Positions 12,530-24,758 of a stretch of 64,000 nt of DNA are shown piece by piece (the stretch's first letter is position 1; every line of letters starts with the position of its first letter). The stretch is taken from positions 30,765,371-30,829,370 of the forward strand of contig OZ025243.1 in the NCBI GenBank assembly GCA_964019155.1, written 5' to 3'. This DNA comes from Osedax fenrisi (Eukaryota > Annelida > Polychaeta > Sabellida > Siboglinidae). The notes under the pieces were generated by a model. The model ran no database searches and was not told where the DNA came from. It saw only the letters and a program-made list of their open reading frames with translations. The position numbers and the translations under genes are program-made.

Positions 12530-13320
12530 CCTAAAGAGTGGGAAAACACCTGGTGTTGATTATATTCCTGGTGAATTAATTAAATCGGGTAGACCTATAA
12601 TGACCATAGTATGCAGAGAATTGTGTCAATAAATAATGGATACTTAAGGTCCAAATAATGGACTACTTCACTAGTAATAATAATACCAAATAAGGAAATC
12701 TAAATATATTTTCTAATTATAGAACACTAAGTTTGATAAGCTACCCAATAAACATACTACTCAGAATTATACTGAACAGACTAACAACAGAGGCGGAAAT
12801 AATCCTTGCAGATGAACAATATGGCTTAAGGAAAAAGAGAAGCACTGTAGAATAGATATTAAATTGTAGATTACTGATGTAAAAACATATAGACCAAAAG
12901 AGAGCTTTATCATAACTTCATAGACTTCAAATAATCCTTTGGCCGAGTATGGAATGAGGTATTATTGCATACCTTGCCAAATTATGGAATAATTAAGGAA
13001 TTGATCGATATGATATCAGCTCTATATGCCTCTTCAGGAAACTCAGTACTATAGTTACTAATCGAATATAATATCAATTTTCAACCACAGTAGGTGTTCG
13101 TCAAGGTTGCTTGTTATATCCTGTGCTATTTAACATATTTTTGGAGAATATTATGTAAGATACACTAAAATAACATGACTCCACTATATCTATTTGAGGT
13201 ATTTATATATCAGAAATCTTTGTTTTCAGACGACATAGACCTCATCGCAGGTTCGAATGAACTACAAAACTCACAGACTCGCTAGCAAAAAGTGCATCTA
13301 GATATGGAATGCATGTATTT
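12530..13320 (+). pseudogene. Degraded RTE-like LINE reverse transcriptase
   Basis: Broken frames still read SGKTPGVDYIPGELIKSG, NYRTLSLISYPINILLRIIL, ADEQYGLRKKRSTVE, TTVGVRQGCLLYPVLFNIFL and a decayed catalytic box (SDDIDLIAGS). These align with the reverse transcriptase of the elements at 32413 and 38705. Many stops and frameshifts show it is long dead. It faces an inverted fragment of itself at 10846-10906. Confidence 0.85.
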
Positions 13321-14906
13321 TCATTAATATTATTTAAGCCAATTAGAATTTCATAAGCTTTTATAACTTATATATAGTTTATTTGTTATTGATAGTTTGT
13401 TATAGATAAATCATACACATATAAGTATACTCTCGGTTTTAATTAAATATGAGGTATACCTATAACAATAGTTAGTTGTGATTAGTAGTACATTAAGCCA
13501 GTAATGAATGTCAGATGCAATTTTTTATTTTCTCTGCTTTTTACATAAAGTTAGGTATACAACATAATTATGGAATCAAATTGGATAATTCGCTATACTG
13601 TGGAGGAAAGGTATTAGGTAATTATTAAAGTATATCCTTGGGGAATAACGTGTGCTTCAATATTTGAAGAGGATCTGTTTGAGTGTACCAAGTAAGTTAA
13701 CTGAGGAATTTCGGTTTGTTATGAATTAAGATAGCAATTTGTGTAGTACTTATGATACCGATAGATTTAAGGTGGTTATTGAGTATGGAGGAGAGCTAAA
13801 GTAGTGTGAGAATTGTTTATGTTTTATTATCAAGCTTTGTGAAAATATCACTGGATATTCTCGATTGTAATATGTGAAATTAAATATGTGTTAGTTTTTC
13901 GCGACGATGTATTTTGAGGTTTTGGAAAATATAGAATATTGTTTTTATATTATGCTACACTTATTGAGGATCTGCTAGGTCCAATTTTGTTTCTTAAGGA
14001 GTAGATGGGTGTAATGAAGGTGTGTTATTAAGATATTTGAAAAGTCCTGAATTCAAGAAATTTGCAGAATATATTATTGAGAGGATATTGAGGGAGTCAG
14101 TGTTTTTTTATATAATAGAAATATTATATGACATTTAGTTGCTCTAATAAGTTTGCCTATATAGGATATGGAATGAACTGTACATAAATCAAGTGGCTAA
14201 CTTTTCAATGTGGGGTTATTAGAGGAATAGGATGATATTTCTCAGATATGTATATGATCTCAGGGAGGCTCTATACATCAATTCCAGTAACTATGCGCCA
14301 TGATTGCACTACCAGACAAGTTTATGTATTATGTGATATATAACAAATACAAAATGTAACTTACTTTTTTTATACCATTTGTTAATAAATATTTAAAAAG
14401 TATAATTTTATCAATATTATTTGTTGTGATGTAATTCCTGATATTAAAGCAACATAGGAGTCTCCGTTATCGTCACATATTCCGAGTAAAGGCTATAGAA
14501 GTTCCAGCATATAGTAATAATGGCTCATTCGTCGAATATGGAGTAAAGGCATGGAACGAACTTCCCGATATTCTGCGGTGCACCACATCAAGAACTGAAT
14601 TCAAGAGAGAATTAAAAACTCACATTTTCTCACCTTATGAATGATACATTTAACCCTTATTTATTTTCCATCGTTTATATAATCCATTTAATCACATATT
14701 TTTTATGAATGTGTACACACCTTTGTTAACGTTTATTTTCCGTTTAAAAAGTGTTTAAATAAAATTTAATAATAATAATAATATTAACGTAGACTATCGT
14801 TTATATGAGTAAACTCCAGAGGATGTGTATGATTTATCAATAACAAACTATATATAGTTATAAAATCTTATGCAATTATCATTGGCTTAAATAATATTAA
14901 TGAAAT
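13312..14906. repeat. Region bounded by ~100-bp inverted repeats
   Basis: Sequence beginning TTTTCATTAATATTATTTAA at about 13318, and running through AAGCTTTTATAACTTATATATAG to ATAAATCATACACAT near 13420, reappears inverted at about 14810-14906. The 1.4 kb between the arms has plus-strand coding-like but heavily interrupted sequence (13560-14160) that I cannot assign, followed by the LINE 3' fragment at 14440. It may be an old TIR element or an inverted duplication. Confidence 0.55.
14440..14785 (+). pseudogene. LINE 3'-terminal fragment (L2/CR1-like) with (AAT)n tail
   Basis: The frame reads LRYRHIFRVKAIEVPAYS then YGVKAWNELPDILRCTTSR, TEFKRELKTHIFSPYE and a stop. This is the characteristic C-terminal tail of CR1/L2-type LINE polyproteins (..WNSLP..LR...SFK..LKTHLF). 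A short AT-rich 3' region ends in AATAATAATAAT. It is 5'-truncated. Confidence 0.75.
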
Positions 14907-15245
14907 TACAGACTTGCAAACATCATTGTTCTTCAAGATATTTTGAAACGCATTGAGTTATCGATATAAAAGTAAAGAAGATAAACTTATGATTGAGTAA
15001 TAAGATTAATATCATACCTAAAACGTGAGGATAATACCAAATTTCTCGATCTCATATATTTAAAAAGTAGCCACTGCATATTACATCTACTGAACAAACT
15101 GATCGTAGACACATATTTTCCACTATATAATAATTATATTAAAATATACAGCTTACATATGAGTTTACTTAATAGTTACTTATAAGTATACTTACTTTTA
15201 CTTTTTTGGTTATAGGACTACGCTGTGCATGAGCAATCGGCCGTC

Positions 15246-15590
15246 CGTGGGATAGATTATTGTGTTGGGGGGAAAGCATGGGAGAAAAAGTATGTCTTTA
15301 GATGATGTTTAAAGGAGGAGGTTGATGTCATTGTTCGAAGGAGGCAGGGAGTTCCAATGGTAAGGGGCAGATAGATATAGGAGCGTATATGGGAGGAGTG
15401 GAGGTTTTGTAGGTGGGGTGTAGTAAGGATTAGTGTTGGAGGATCGGGTGTGGATTGGAGTTGTTGGTGTGTGTATATAGAGAAGTGGGGCAAGGTAGTC
15501 GGGGAGTTGTGATGTATGGCTTTGTGGATTGTCAGTGAAAGTTTGTATTTAATACGGTAGGAAACTGGGAGCCATGAGTTCATTTAATTT
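15246..15590 (-). pseudogene. LINE 3'-terminal fragment (L2/CR1-like)
   Basis: An open minus-strand frame of 108 codons contains WLPVSYRIKYKLSLTIHKA and ends SSFKHHLKTYFFSHAFP. This matches the last ~110 residues of CR1/L2-type polyproteins (WLPV..RI.YKL......SFK..LKT.LFS.AF). It has no start of its own and is a 5'-truncated remnant. Confidence 0.75.
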
Positions 15591-15736
15591 ACTTACTTTT
15601 CGATACCATCGAATTACGAACAATTTCCAAACAAGCAGAACCTATTACATTGAGATCACTACGTTCAATAGTACGAAGGATAGTGTAATTATTTTAGAAT
15701 TGTGTTAGAGCATGCTCTGTGTGCACAGTGCATACC

Positions 15737-16113
15737 TGCCTATGTGGCTCTGTGCTAACACATAAGTAGTAGTATACGGGTTAGAGTCTCATCCGAACCA
15801 TTAAGGGTGCGTTTTTTGTAACGTACCAACGTACCACAGTCCCACTTGAATTTACATGTATAAGCATACATGTGGGAAAAACGCTTGCTAACTTGGTACT
15901 GTGGTAAGTTACAAAAAATACTCCCTAAAATAATATTTAGAAGTGATTTTATATAATTATCTATAAATAAATGATCGGCTCTCGTTAAAACCATGGATGC
16001 CTTAACACGAGAGCGACTTAGAAGGTACATATAATCTTATGGCTATACGTGAAAACTTCGTCTAAGTTCCTGGATGAGATGAAAGGACTCCACCAAATAA
16101 TAATATAGATAAG
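15737..16113 (+). mobile_element. tRNA-derived SINE, copy B (split by a MITE)
   Basis: The head CTGCCTATGTGGCTCTGTG then ATACGGGTTAGAGTCTCATC matches A-box and B-box positions of a tRNA. The body from 15926 (AATAATATTTAGAAGTGAT, ATGATCGGCTCTCG, ACACGAGAGCG) and the tail GGATGAGATGAAAGGACTCC are shared with copies at 54766 (plus) and 57136 (minus). Head and body are separated by a 121-bp MITE. Confidence 0.82.
15805..15925. mobile_element. PIF/Harbinger-type MITE, TAA target duplication
   Basis: A 121-bp insertion with ends GGGTGCGTTTTTTGTAAC and GTTACAAAAAATACTCCC, flanked by TAA at 15802-15804 and 15926-15928. The TIR type and three-base TWA duplication fit PIF/Harbinger. It lies inside SINE copy B, so it is younger than that copy. 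Confidence 0.78.
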
Positions 16114-16954
16114 TAGGCGTACTTTTATACAAAGTATGAATAGTGTGTACTTATACATATACTACATACAGGTTAAACTAGTCAATTTAAACGTGTCTAC
16201 AGTTTTATAATTATCATAAACTTATTCTTTATGAAACGCACATAATGTGTCTAATTTATTATTGTTATTTGAATGAATTATATTTTACAATTATTATTAT
16301 ATACTCTGTATTAGATGTGTGAGTATATTTTCATATATATTATATATCTCTACATAATTTAGTAATCCCAGATATTAGTACTATTAAATAATATTTCTAT
16401 AACATTAATTTATATATATATATTGTTATTCTGGGGGTTTCATTTAATCCAGGAACTTAAGTGAATTTTGCACTTAAAAATAATGTCCCTTTTAAGTGAT
16501 TATATATATATATATATATATATATATTATCTAAATATAATTCTAAATATATTTCCAATTAAAAATTTTAATATACCATGTAATGTTATTTTTTCTATAT
16601 AATAATTTAATAAATATGATTACATATTCAAGCATGACGCGATTAGCAAGATTGTTATAATTTCCTTTTTATACAATTCAATTTATACATATAGAACAAT
16701 ATTTAATATACCTAAATTAAAAATTATAAAGAATTATGTATTCCCTTTGTTTAAGTATACTAATAGTATACTCTATAGAGTATATTTATATTGATTAATA
16801 CGAAATAAATGTATAATATAATACAATTTATTTAATATGAAAAATATGTATTGAAATGATAGGTTGATATTACATAATTGATCTATATACATAGGTTGTG
16901 TATATTAATGAGCGCTTCATTCAATACACACTCATACACACGTGTGTGCACACA
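16114..16954. other. AT-rich stretch without genes
   Basis: I see no coding signal here. Near 16425 is a GGGGGTTTCATTTAATCCAG phrase that resembles the SINE tail (GGAGTCCTTTCATCCCATCC) and may be an old tail remnant. A (TA)n run lies near 16500-16528. Confidence 0.4.
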
Positions 16955-17517
16955 TTAACAAAGAGTGCTATGTAGGGGACGCCACGGTCTGGGTACAAAT
17001 TGTGACTCGAAATCATACGCTTCGTATCGGCCGGTACGAGTTGATCTCGTCGAAGGTCGGAGTTGACCTTCGAACGAAGCTTCGATGCGCCGAACTACTT
17101 TCAGTTCGCAACGGCCCAGCACAACCGGCTGCTGCCGCCGCTGTGACAATTCTGCGAGTGGAAAAGCGGTCTCTCTACAACGGGATACGTCGTGCATAGA
17201 TACGCTGTGTCGAGGGGCAGGGGGTAGGCTACATACATCTGGGGGTAGGCTACATACATCTGGGTATAGCCTACATGCCGCCGCGTAGTGGGGAAGGGTG
17301 GAAGTACTGGCGTGTTTATCGCTGCGGACGGAGTCGTATCGTAGGGTTGATCCGCGAGGGTTCGTTTTGATGTGGGGACGTCTCAGTCTGATGGGAGAAA
17401 CGTAGGCCGGCGATTGGTTGCGAACCGGTAAAGGGGGCGGGATCAAGTTTCGTCTGATGGGAGATACCGCAGAGATGAAGTCGTCGTCGATTGTTTCGTA
17501 CACGTGTTCGGGGTCAT
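16955..17517 (-). CDS. Unknown protein, 3' terminal exon
   Basis: A 187-codon GC-rich open frame standing out from very AT-rich flanks, ending in TAA at 16955-16957. It starts after the acceptor TTGACCTCAG. Read in phase 1 it continues exon 18598-18988 as SPDSGI|DDPEHVYETIDDDF. The peptide is hydrophilic, with Pro- and Arg-rich segments, a YETIDDD motif that could be a tyrosine-phosphorylation site, and a duplicated PDVCSLP encoded by an 18-bp direct repeat. There is no membrane segment. It looks like a disordered cytoplasmic tail. I do not recognise the family. Confidence 0.6.
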
Positions 17518-17566
17518 CTGAGGTCAAGTTGAATATTGTTATAGGTATATTTAATGTAATATAAGG

Positions 17567-17572
<6 letters not shown>

Positions 17573-17632
<60 letters not shown>
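17573..17632. repeat. (TA)n microsatellite in the intron of the unknown gene
   Basis: About 30 uninterrupted TA units, lying about 55 bp upstream (on the minus strand) of the acceptor of exon 16955-17517. Confidence 0.95.
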
Positions 17633-17634
<2 letters not shown>

Positions 17635-18597
17635 GTATGATACGAATAAGTCAGTAAGTTAGTACCATGTATATATCGTAGTTGATATCCGAAAGATGCG
17701 TACATTATATATGTGTATTATTAATGTATACCTATAGGTAATTTAAATAATAGTGAATAGTGCTCTAACACCTGTGTACGTTTACACATACATACTTTAT
17801 GTGTTTAATGTAGGTATAGCCTATACCGTATAGGTAATGTAAACAGTCCATGACCACTTCATCTAATACCCACTTATACTAAACACTACAACAACAACAG
17901 TCATTAGTAATGACTCATTACACCTATCCATGTGCCCGGTTATCTACAAGCTCATCTATAGGCATATGCTGTGATTGCTAACAATGTATGCATACCTATA
18001 GTTCCGGGAATACACCACATATTATAATACTATAGTATATCATATAGGGTATACCATTAGTGTGTATGCTACTTGTGTTTATATATATATACTACGTTAA
18101 ATAATAATTATATTATAAATAAAACGAAGACACCTTACTAAGTACGGCTGAGATATAGAGTATACTCCGTATATTTATATAGAGTACACTCGACTCGAGT
18201 AGGACTCTCGCGTTTGTTGAATTCAAACTAAACAATACACGACATGTATTACACGTGTATATACACGGATATATCGCACATGATTTTATAAAGTGAATTA
18301 AACGTTTATCGAATAGCTAATGCGTGTTATAAACTATAATAGGCTGTAGCCGTGGGTATATATGAACTACTTGTAACGATAAGAATTCAGGTCATCGTTA
18401 GTCAGGTGAATATTACACCCTATATAGCTTTGCTATAGGTGTATGTGTTCACTATGTATAGTGCAGTGACTTTAGAATAGTTAACAACACAACTAAGTTA
18501 TTCATGTAATTATCATATCTTGCACCTATTCCATACATGTTAGTTAACCACTCGACTTTTACAATAAAAACACACATAGTTGTATAATATGCCTAAC

Positions 18598-18988
18598 CTA
18601 TACCGGAATCCGGACTATACAGATCCCCCGTGTCGAACCGAGCTCGTTCATTGGTCCACACTTCGAATGAATGCGACGCCGATAGCGGAGTGGTAAGAGC
18701 GGATGCGGGGATGAGTAGAGGTTCAAGGTCGTGGCGTTGACCTTGACGGAAGGGCTGTCTGTATACGTTGAACGCCGACCGACGAGTGCCGGATGACAAT
18801 GATCGTAGAGAGGCGGTCAGCGAGGTACACGGTCTCAACTGATGGCGGTTGCTAGGGACGTTGTCAGGGACGCTGGCGTGACCGGTGCGGTGTGGCTGGC
18901 ACCACTCAGATGGCAGCGATGTCGACCTGCCTAAGATGATCGAGTCTATGTCGGACTCTATGCAGCCGTGTTCGTCCACTGTGGTCAT
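18598..18988 (-). CDS. Unknown protein, upstream exon spliced to 16955-17517
   Basis: A GC-rich 130-codon frame from an ATG at 18988 that sits directly after an acceptor (CGCCACACAG), so it may be either the first coding exon or an internal one. It ends PDSGI plus one base before a donor GTTAGG. Joining to 17517 keeps the frame and gives about 317 residues in all. It is Ser/Arg/Leu-rich and hydrophilic, without a signal peptide or membrane span. The strong contrast in base composition with its flanks and the matched phase are the main support. Confidence 0.58.
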
Positions 18989-19219
18989 CTGTGTGGCGGT
19001 AGTCGGGTAGTGTTAATATATAGTATATATGGCATGTGGGCGTGTTTATAAAAACCAAAATCGACATATATATAGTTTATCGTTTTTATAGATGATATAT
19101 ATATAGTCATCTAATACTAAAATACTCAATATATTATACAGGATGTTTTACTAATTCATACTGTGAAAGTATGTATACATACTTGTGTATATATATATAT
19201 ATGTGTGTGTTTTCGCATT

Positions 19220-19270
<51 letters not shown>

Positions 19271-20785
19271 TATATATACGTATACGTGAATGTATATACT
19301 ACAGGTAATCAGTATACATGCACTACAGGTTGACTGTTAACATGGTTTATAACAATAGCTGACATACAGTTGGGTATACAATGTATACTATACAATGTAT
19401 ACTATATACTGATAACAATAAGAGTAACAATAGGAGTAACGTTAGGCTATATAACTCGAGCGTAACGAGATACTATAGTATAATAACAGTATACAGCTAC
19501 GATTACACGATATCTCCAAAACCCCCAGGGATCATGTCCTCGGGCAATACACCCCACGCGTATACGTACCCACGTGGTATACAGTATGACACATTACATG
19601 GGGTATCACGATATGTCCTCGGTATACATGTATGTACAAGAACATCTATGTGTAAAGGATACGTATCGTATTCAACGTTGTCGATATCGTATTGTTATTC
19701 GTCGTACAATAACATATTGTATTACAACTACTTTGTACTATATTGTCGTAGTATACTATACTATATTCATAATATATATATATATATAATGGATACAATT
19801 GGCTCAAATAACTATTATACAATATTAATGATATCATTACTCTGACCTATATAGGTCAGCGTCGATTAGTTATGCAATCACCACGTACTTTGTATAGAAC
19901 ACCATATATGGTGTTCATAGAATGTATACATAGAAATACATGTAATTATAACGATGATTATAACGATTATTTACCTGCATGATATTGGTAGTCGTTATAG
20001 CAGTATCGATATATTGTAGGTGATGTATACACACGGTGAGATTATAAGTATAAACCGAATACTACGGCGACACACTATTATATAATAAGTGTACGAATCA
20101 CGTGATACGCGAGTTAAACACGCCCACTCATTCATAAATATCACCTCAATTGATAACTAGAATAGTAGTAGTACTACGTTTACGGAGAGGACAGAAGTGA
20201 TGTCCTTACGATGGCGTTTATAGCATCGACGGTGGACAATAGGTGTTTTGTTTGCGGCGCTCTCTATATCTTACATTGGTTTCGTCCATACATCACTACT
20301 GACCAATTGACCAATGAATGGCGTTGCTATTCATTCATAAATATCTATGAATCGTACTCAAAGTCTCCTGAATATGAGTCAATACTATATATATATATAT
20401 CATTATACACGTATACGTGAATAGAATATAATAAAATATTGAATGGACGCCATTATTAATTTATAGTAACCGATATCTAGTATCGTTGTCACTTCCGGAA
20501 TTTAATCCCCTGTATAAGTATTACTAATCGCTAGTTTACGCATGCGCAAGTCCTTAGTGTATGTCCTTAGCTCGCATATAGTAATAGGCTATTTATGGGA
20601 CATTATCGTTCTATAAATATACACTATAGATTATAGTACACTGAATGTAAAACGTTTATATGAGTGGACATTCATAAGATTAGCTACTGGACATGCGTTA
20701 ACATGGCACTATACAGGTATTACCTACTAATAATAGTGTTTTATTTATATACCAATATAAATAATATGTATATATTATATATAAC

Positions 20786-20832
<47 letters not shown>

Positions 20833-21252
20833 TATATTAACTGTATTATGAGTAGACAATAGTTACGTAATAATATCGTTATCAGTTCGTATACCCTGAT
20901 GTTGGATACACAATCTATAGGATATCGATGAACATTAATTAGTGTCACATGCGCAATGTAAGATAACATATAATAGCTATAATCGGCGACATGACAGTTG
21001 ACATGTGACACATATACGTAATACATACGTAGACTTGAGTGTTCTATATTTAGATGTCGCGCAGCATATGTTCCTCGCGATAGTTACCTCGTGTCTGTGT
21101 CGTAACAATCTGTACGATGGCCTATATAACGCGTTGTTTTTATATCACTAATCGAACAGAATATCAATATTTGTGAAATTATATTTGTCAAAGTTGTCAA
21201 ATATAATTGTTATTGAATAATGAAGAACAGGACATCATGTATAATACCATAT

Positions 21253-21285
<33 letters not shown>

Positions 21286-22284
21286 GGTTATGTATAGTTA
21301 ATAGCCGGGTTAATAGATAGTTACTGTATATATATACTCCTATATGAGTTTGTTTAATGATTGAATACAATATTTTAAGTAATATTTAAGATAACTTATT
21401 CATGTTAATATATATAATATATAGGTATTATATTATATAACATCATATAATACTAACAGTAATCATAGTTATTAAAGTTAGTATCACTGAAGGAATTACT
21501 TAATAAGGAATATCTATTAACTACTGTAGTCCTTAACAACCAGGTAGTCCCTGCTAATATATACGTATACTACTGTATGTTTATAAACAAAGTATGCTTA
21601 TTAATGTATGCGTTTTCCTCGGTGAAAGTAGCAGTATACAACTAATACTGCTATAGTATTATTAGAAGGGAGGGATTGGTTTCTGGTATACCACTGGTAT
21701 TAGTAGTATAATTCATTTAGTCACAAAAATCCAATTTTAAATTGTTCAGAAGTGAGATATAAAGTTACGGCGATATCCATAATACAAAATAAATAATAAT
21801 ACAAATACTTATTTTGAAAACATGTAAATAGTGTATTAAATTGTTCAGTTCATAAGTGATACCAGTTAGAAGAGGGCTCCCTGGTCCGAGTAAGTATTTA
21901 GGTAGGTTTTTTAATTATTAGTAAGTAGTAGGTGAACCCACGTGCGCATACGCATCGCACCACGAGTACTCGGGTATATGCGCTCGCTGATGTGTAGGCA
22001 CTATAGTGGTACGCGCGCTCATGTTAACCGGATAGATGCCTGCCGCACTACTACGCGTGTGCTAGTCCGATACACACACACCCGTGCTGCAGTGTGCGCA
22101 CCTATAGGTGTAGACACTGCGATATATAGTGATCGCGCGGCACATCTCACCGAGCACTTTATAACTTACTTTATTTAAATAATTAATTAATGCAGTTCCA
22201 CACGGTGGGGTAGTGTACTACACTCTACAACTAGTAGTATTCTACCATAGTATACTATATATGATGTGCTAGAACCTATATAAA

Positions 22285-22327
<43 letters not shown>

Positions 22328-22557
22328 TTTAGTTATGGAATAGTCTATACATTGGTGACGGTCATTACAATGCATGCGGACACAGTAATACCAAAGCCCT
22401 TGGTAATAGGGCTTTGGTAATACATAGTATGCTTCATACACGCCTACTAATGGTACAGTGTATGTATGTGTGGTCGCGTGTGTGCGTGTATGCGTGCGTG
22501 TGAGTGTGTGTGTGCGTGTAGATATCTTAAAGATAATAGAACAGGTGTCGCCACTAG
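18989..22557. other. AT-rich region with several (TA)n tracts
   Basis: No confident gene. GC-richer islands occur near 19500-19580, 20200-20340 and 21940-22150. The first reads YDYTISPKPPGIMSSGNTPH on the plus strand between an AG (near 19496) and a GTATAC donor, a weak exon candidate. (TA)n runs lie near 19219-19267 and 20790-20831. Confidence 0.35.
22389..22419. repeat. Short hairpin CAAAGCCC family, copy 2
   Basis: Stem TACCAAAGCCCT / AGGGCTTTGGTA (12 bp perfect) with loop TGGTAAT. It shares stem core and GGTAAT flanks with the hairpin at 9730-9750. Confidence 0.65.
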
Positions 22558-22727
22558 TCTTCAAACAATACACCGCCACCGCCATATGGTGTGAGAGACG
22601 CATTAGAGCTACTCGGCTCCTGTATAGGTAGAGATGATCAGAGAGATTTGCAATGCATGCCTCCCTATAGAGAGAGGTCAGATTTATTGTTCCTGTTGAA
22701 ACAATGTCTAGCTGACGATACACTGCA
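22558..22727 (+). CDS. Possible internal exon of an unknown plus-strand gene
   Basis: Between an acceptor (CGCCACTAG) and a donor (CA|GTACGT) the frame reads SSNNTPPPPYGVRDALELLG, then a polar stretch, then SDLLFLLKQCLADDTL. The balanced composition, a short proline run and a helix-like Leu-rich segment look protein-like, and the GC content is well above the flanks. No partner exon with matching phase was found. I do not recognise the family. Confidence 0.33.
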
Positions 22728-23247
22728 GTACGTGTGCATACGTGTGTGTATTCGGTGCATACCACACGTGTAAGAGTTAATCTTTATAATTACTATGTGT
22801 ATGTGTGTGGGTGTGTATTTATTTAGTATGTTAGCACATTTTGCAAATTTGTCGAAGCCTTAATTATAATTATTAGAAGGTTTAACTATATTATTTAAAT
22901 ATATTTTACACCCAATTATTATAGTTAATAATTGCGTTCGAGTTGGTTTGAAACCCCATTTAGATAAATCTATGATAGTGGTTTGAATATTACTAATTTA
23001 TAATCATAGACACCAGTATTTATTATAAACATCGATATATTGCATTGTATATATATTATATACGACGTATATTATACATGTATACATATATGTTATTAGT
23101 TATACAATAATTTAAAATAGTGATTTTCTAAAAATATATTATTAATATTTTAAATATTACACATGCTAATATTAATGAAGTGAATATTTGAAATATTAAT
23201 AAAATATTTATAGAAAATTACTATTTATAATTACTTTTAACTTATTC

Positions 23248-23307
<60 letters not shown>

Positions 23308-23818
23308 TTACAGTGTGAATGCTATAGTAGATTTAATTAAACAATGGCGGCTTGGAACGCTAATCTACCAAGATCCGTATATCTCGGTACCCTAATTAGA
23401 GTGCCATCACCATCACCACACATCCGCACACATGGGTGTGGTGTGCGTGTTATACGCAATTAGTACGTACACACACCCACACACACACACATAACACTAC
23501 AGTGTCATAAACTAAGCGTCGTGAAGCTAAACTAAATGGTACACTACACTACTATGTGTAAATTACACTGCACAATAAACATAGTGTTTAATTAATCAGG
23601 GCGTATGTGTGTGTATTAAGTTAATACTATTAACCCTTACTTGTGTGTGTGTATGTGCGCGTGTGCGTGTATTAAGGGGTATTGTAAGTTGGCAATCTTG
23701 AGGATTAATGTGACGTTCTCGTGGGAATATACATGTATGTGCGGGGGAGTGGTTTACAATCGCTGTAGGTTATACGATATAGATTATAAGTACGTATATT
23801 GTGTATATACATATGTAT

Positions 23819-23861
<43 letters not shown>

Positions 23862-24350
23862 ACAAAATTACGCATATGAACAATGCAGGTAATATACAAA
23901 GTTAAATAGAATAATTCCCTCCAGCTTTGTTGTTTACATCGGTGATAATTTGATTACAATTGAAATACTTATGAGGTAACAGCTTGCCGAACGTGAAAAT
24001 CTATAATTAGAATCAATCGTTCAGCAATGCATTGCAATGATATGTACTATGTATATAATATACAGTATATTGTATTGTATATTCAGAGGGTTAAAGTATA
24101 TAATATATAAATCTAAAGATTAATATTATATTTAAATATACAATTTTTTATACAAAATAAATAGCATTAATTTAATAGTATACTATATAATCTTTAGTAT
24201 AAATACATTATTGATATATGATATAAATTATATGTACACTTTCATGTATTTATATATATATAAGAATATGTCAAGGATTTTTAAGATTATACTCTATATA
24301 TATAGCATATATAATATATGCTATAGCATAGAGTTACTCTCTATATAACC

Positions 24351-24386
24351 AATACCTCATATAACCTCGAGGTTATAGGAGGTATT
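24351..24386. repeat. Hairpin family AATACCTC.TATAACC, copy 1
   Basis: AATACCTCATATAACCTC faces GAGGTTATAGGAGGTATT: 17 of 18 positions pair and there is no loop. Related hairpins sit at 59158-59199 and 59581-59629. Confidence 0.7.
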
Positions 24387-24707
24387 GATATAACGGGCTC
24401 AATCATATATGGCCATACCAGGGAGATCAACCATATATGCATACTAGGTCATACTACTAATATAATAGTATATATTACTATAGTATAATACACTTTGTAT
24501 TGAGTAGTCAATATAAATGTTATTTGTTTACTTATATGTATTTATATTATATAATCGGGGATATAATACAAACTAATTATGACGGAATAATTATAATAAT
24601 ATAGTGTTACATATAATATATGTATATTACATACGCTTAGTATACTATATATTTACTTCAAATGACAAAATATCAACTAATATACGGAACGTATATATAT
24701 GAGTAAC

Positions 24708-24758
<51 letters not shown>

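Noticed and set aside
15755..16030. 91-codon minus-strand frame
   Set aside because: Covers the SINE body and the PIF/Harbinger MITE; the same kind of frame recurs in the SINE copy at 54778.
19381..19845. 154-codon plus-strand frame
   Set aside because: Mostly Tyr/Ser/Ile from AT-rich sequence. Only about 25 codons near 19500-19575 look protein-like, and no splice partner was found.
22187..22765. 192-codon minus-strand frame
   Set aside because: Runs through (TA)n and (CA)n tracts; its better part overlaps a more protein-like plus-strand frame.
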